A stretch of DNA of 64,000 nt from contig JAEMWC010000082.1 in assembly GCA_016490735.1 (NCBI GenBank), positions 531,001-595,000 of the forward strand, given 5' to 3'. The notes under the pieces are model-generated. The model did not search any database, was not told where the DNA came from, and saw nothing but the letters and a program-made list of their open reading frames with translations. Origin of the DNA: Pachyseris speciosa (Eukaryota > Cnidaria > Anthozoa > Scleractinia > Pachyseridae). Both the position numbers and the translations under genes were made by a program. This document shows positions 60,670-64,000 of this stretch, piece by piece (the stretch's first letter is position 1; every line of letters starts with the position of its first letter).

Positions 60670-62769
60670 TGCATGCTCCTAGCAGCCCAAAGCCTCCAAA
60701 TGACTGCTTGTAAAGGAGCATTTGTTTCTCAATAACCAGGTGGAATGGTTTGGGAAAGTTTCAACACTTCTCTCTTTGATTAGTTAAATTGAATGTTATA
60801 TTGTGATTACGGTCCAGTATAATTGGTCAGGTTCAGGACAACCCTACTGCAGATAGCCTGGGCAGAATGAAGATTTCACTTTAGAAATTGGGAGGAACAA
60901 GTGTTTGGAATCCTCCTCCTTCTTCTAACAGACAATTTCCAGAAAAGTTTCAATCTCTAAGCCTTTGATTTGGTTGGCTGGCAATTGCAGGGCTTTGTGC
61001 AAGGAAGGTGTAAGCTATTTTCTGATTTGATCCTATTTATGGCAATGAACATGATTGCGTCTCAATGCACGGTACAGGAATTTTGTTGCACAAGAAAATT
61101 TCACAAAACTACGAGTGATTAAAGTAATGTGCTGCTTGCAAGAAAAGGGAGGGATATAGTGTCAGTCCACAAAAGAACTTTGTTTAGCATTAAAAATTTT
61201 AAGAAAATAAATTGCACCAATTCAAAAAATATACCCCATTCAGACTGCCAGTAATACATTATACAGTGTAATTCCTTCTAATTTTATCAGTCCAAAGAAT
61301 TTGGAGGTCAGAACTTTTTATTGAAGAAACCTTTGCTCATTACTGAAATACATGTCACTGTATTTTTACTTGTATAACACAAAGGGAAAAAAACCTTTTC
61401 CTTGTTCATGCAAGCAATATGTTACTCCTGTGTGTGAAAAATTTTTAGCAGGACTGGAAGGAACTTCTGTTCCATGGACCACACATTAAAGTATCAGGTG
61501 ATGTATCACAGTAAAATGCTGTGTGAAAAGGCAACATGCATGTAAAAGTGAGATAACTACACTGTAAGTAATGAAAAGGGATGGACTGAAAAAATTCTTT
61601 AAGTAAAACCACGTGGGGACAGTCCAGTCTTCTCATAAGCTACACCTGTACCACTTAATTTTGGGCACAATCTTCATCCCTCCCGACCACCTACTGCAAT
61701 AGCTGTAGAGAACAACACCACTAACAGCAACAACTTCGTTCCCACTGTTTCTTCCACACACATGTAATAAATAATAAATAAAATCCTGTGGTAGCATGCA
61801 CGCATGCTACCACAGGTAGACCAACAAACACAGATGAAATAAGAATCAAATGGTCCCCTCCACTACAAGGAAAGGAAATGCCTTTTCCTTTACTATCTCC
61901 ACATCCACTGCACTGCCAGCAATGTTAATGTTCTCCTAGGCAAAAAAAAAAATTATGGAAGAGAAAATGTAGCAAAAATCAGATGTTGAGTGTACACTTC
62001 AATGGAACAAAATTTAATATAATTCATCATATGAACATGATTTGCTTAATGAAGACTGGAATTTTATAACTGAAAGGATACATACTAATAATAACTAGCC
62101 ATAATAAACTGTGGCTTATTGTATCTTTACAGGCACTTTTCCACATTTATACCCATTAATTCTCTTCAGATAACCTAACCTCAACTAATGCCACCTCACT
62201 CAATAGTTGTAAAAAAGATATAAAAACAAAATTAGGCTCCAAACATTTTAGAAAATTGCTGGTAACAGAAAGACTTGAAACTCAATGCTGAACTAAAACA
62301 ATGTCAACCAGTGACTATTGACTGAGTGTTATCTAGTTTATGTGGATGTTTAGAAAAATTATACACAGACATTTTTAAGTTCTCTTAGTAGTTGTTGTGT
62401 GCTGTTGTCTTCACAGTCATGCAATTATGCTTACATGTATACTGTATGTTCTTCATTTTAAAATTTTGAAGGTATAACAATTATTTATCCATCTCCTCTT
62501 TGATGAATGACTGAAAGAACACTCAAAAGAGGTGCTGGTGAAAATGGCTGAATAAACAATTTTACATAGCAACAGAAACTGCATAAGCAGAAATTGATAG
62601 TAGCCTTTTGTTCTGGCCTTTCCTGACAGTTCTTACTGACAACTCTGCGGCACTTTACTACCACCTGAGTGGGTTACTGGTAAAAGGCGGCTGATGCCAC
62701 CCTACTCAACAGCTGTATAACAGCACCATAAGAAAGGCTCCAAACATTAAATTTTTACGAACAAACAAC
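60670..62769. other. Non-coding stretch with one hairpin
   Basis: 61787-61819 is a near-perfect palindrome (CCTGTGGTAGCATGC and its complement). No gene supported. Confidence 0.4.
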
Positions 62770-62933
62770 AAGCCATATTCTTTTTAAATTCAGTTTTATT
62801 GTGGTCAAACATGTGGTCACTCTGGTAAGCCTAAAGATTTGCCAACCTAAGGCCATCATTTGAAAACTGTACCAAGCATCAAGATCACACATCATAGAAA
62901 GAAAGAGTGCAAATTAAAACTCCACTGATTTCC

Positions 62934-62980
<47 letters not shown>

Positions 62981-63011
62981 CATGTAATAATAATAATAAT
63001 AATAAATACAT

Positions 63012-63054
<43 letters not shown>

Positions 63055-63560
63055 TATTTATCCAGGGAGCCCACTCCCTGCACTGGTATACCTATGGTGT
63101 GAGGATCACAATTTGCATGAAACAAGCTATTTTTCTTCAAACTCACAGTTTTAATGTGGTCACTCGATGCAGACTGGTACACAAGCTTAAAGATTTGGCA
63201 AGGCCATCACTCGCAAACTGTACCACGCATTTAAGATCTCACATTATAGAAATAAAGAAAGAAAAAAAGTCCACTGATTTGTAATACAAACAAAAATTAT
63301 TTCAACATGTGCACTGGTATACCTATGGTGTGAGGATCACAATTTGCATAAAATAAACAACAAGCTATTTTTCTTCAAACTCACAGTTTTAATGTGGTCA
63401 CTCGATGGAGACTGGTACAAAAGCTTAAAGATTTGGCAAGGCCATCACTCGCAAACTGTACCACGCATTTAAGATCTCACATTATAGAAATAAAGAAAGA
63501 AGAGTCCACTGATTTGTAATACAAACAAATATTATTTCAACATGTGCACTGGTATATCTA
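62770..63560. repeat. About 235 bp tandem repeat (three copies) around (TAA)n
   Basis: Units share TTAAAGATTTGGCAAGGCCAT, GTGGTCACTCGATG and AACTGTACCACGCAT. The first copy (62770-62930) is diverged and separated from the others by (TAA)n at 62936-63052, which is broken by ATACATGTAATAATA. The second and third copies (about 63075-63555) are nearly identical. Confidence 0.8.
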
Positions 63561-63790
63561 TACCGCCGAAACTAAAGCCAAACTAAGGTTTTCCTTATCC
63601 TTAAGCCTAAAGCCTACTTTAATAAACCATAAGCTTAATTATAAAGCCAGATCTTGGATAGTTATTAAAGGTTCATTGAATATATATGTAACAAGACCAA
63701 ATTCCTCAGACTAATTACAATCTTACCTTCGTCAATGATATCATTGACACTCATTTCTTTCACGGGATAATATGAACCCATAATTGACCT

Positions 63791-63805
<15 letters not shown>

Positions 63806-63831
<26 letters not shown>

Positions 63832-64000
63832 ATCGCACCGGTAATCGCGAGGTCACGGGTTCAAACCCCGTTGAAGTCCTGAATTTTTTTTCAGGCTTCT
63901 TTTCGCAATTGCATAAATTGCGTTCACAACTGCGAGGATCATTCTTCATTTGATTTCATTTCCGCAGTTCATATATGATTCATTTTCATATATCATTGAC
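63806..64000 (+). mobile_element. tRNA-derived SINE (runs off the window)
   Basis: Head 63806-63878: GGCTTCATAGCTCAGTTGG, box B GGGTTCAAACCCC and closing GAAGTC. It is followed by TGAATTTTTTTTCAGG and a tail with ACAACTGCGAGGATCATTC, the same arrangement as the SINE at 35985-36116. Confidence 0.8.

Noticed and set aside
63665..63949. Protein frame containing 'FEPVTSRLPVRCSNQLSYEA'
   Set aside because: Same cause: antisense of the SINE head at 63806-63878.

Overview
The window looks like animal nuclear DNA, most likely an anthozoan cnidarian (stony coral or relative). It is AT-rich and has introns with GT..AG borders, tRNA-derived SINEs, CR1/L2-type and DIRS-type retroelements, many palindromic MITEs, and a collagen-CTHRC1 gene. 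The species call is inference. Host coding content is sparse: one confident gene (CTHRC1-like, 3 coding exons, 32568-34184 +) and one probable, perhaps decayed, gene with a P2X7 C-terminal-type domain (27778-28547 -). Most of the rest is repeats.

Layout. 1-7600: non-coding DNA with a TIR element, a long hairpin and copy A of a dispersed repeat (called R here). 7626-11310 (-): a CR1/L2-like LINE with a 2A-like motif, split PHD-like finger, AP endonuclease and RT, broken in places. 11576-17595: DIRS-type remnants, with RT/RNase H on the minus strand and a tyrosine recombinase on the plus strand that is cut by two copies of one non-coding element. 15787-21765: a dense patch of nested MITEs and direct duplications. 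27-37 kb: the host genes, microsatellites and SINEs.

The centrepiece is 37913-57169: a complete 19.26 kb Maverick/Polinton-type virus-like element. It has about 290 bp TIRs (4 differences) and a perfect 6 bp target duplication (GAGGAA). It sits inside a solo LTR (37381-57419, 4 bp duplication CCGT), which itself sits inside repeat R. The left half is minus-strand: a small coiled-coil protein, a polymerase/SF1 helicase/GIY-YIG fusion, BRO-N + VRR-NUC, integrase with chromodomain, a PLA2-like protein, a small zinc protein, an adenain-type protease, a core (pX-like) protein, the major capsid, a minor capsid and a coiled-coil protein. The right half is plus-strand: packaging ATPase, two collagen-stalk fibre genes, a second small lipase-like protein and a 2-TM protein. 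A minus-strand VLTF3-like zinc factor lies last.

Two features of the element stand out. First, seven of its genes, all in the virion-gene block and on both strands, have the motif TCTAA placed 11 nt (once 12) before the ATG. This suggests a late promoter, resembling the TCTA late motif of CroV and Mavirus. Second, four minus-strand gene junctions are in -1 register and carry in-frame slippery heptamers. One (G_GGA_AAC, 6 nt spacer, 7 bp GC-rich stem, immediate UGA) is a textbook frameshift signal, and the integrase and protease have no AUG of their own. Against this, at least eight real lesions lie in virion genes and none in replication genes, so decay or indel errors must be excluded before claiming programmed frameshifting.
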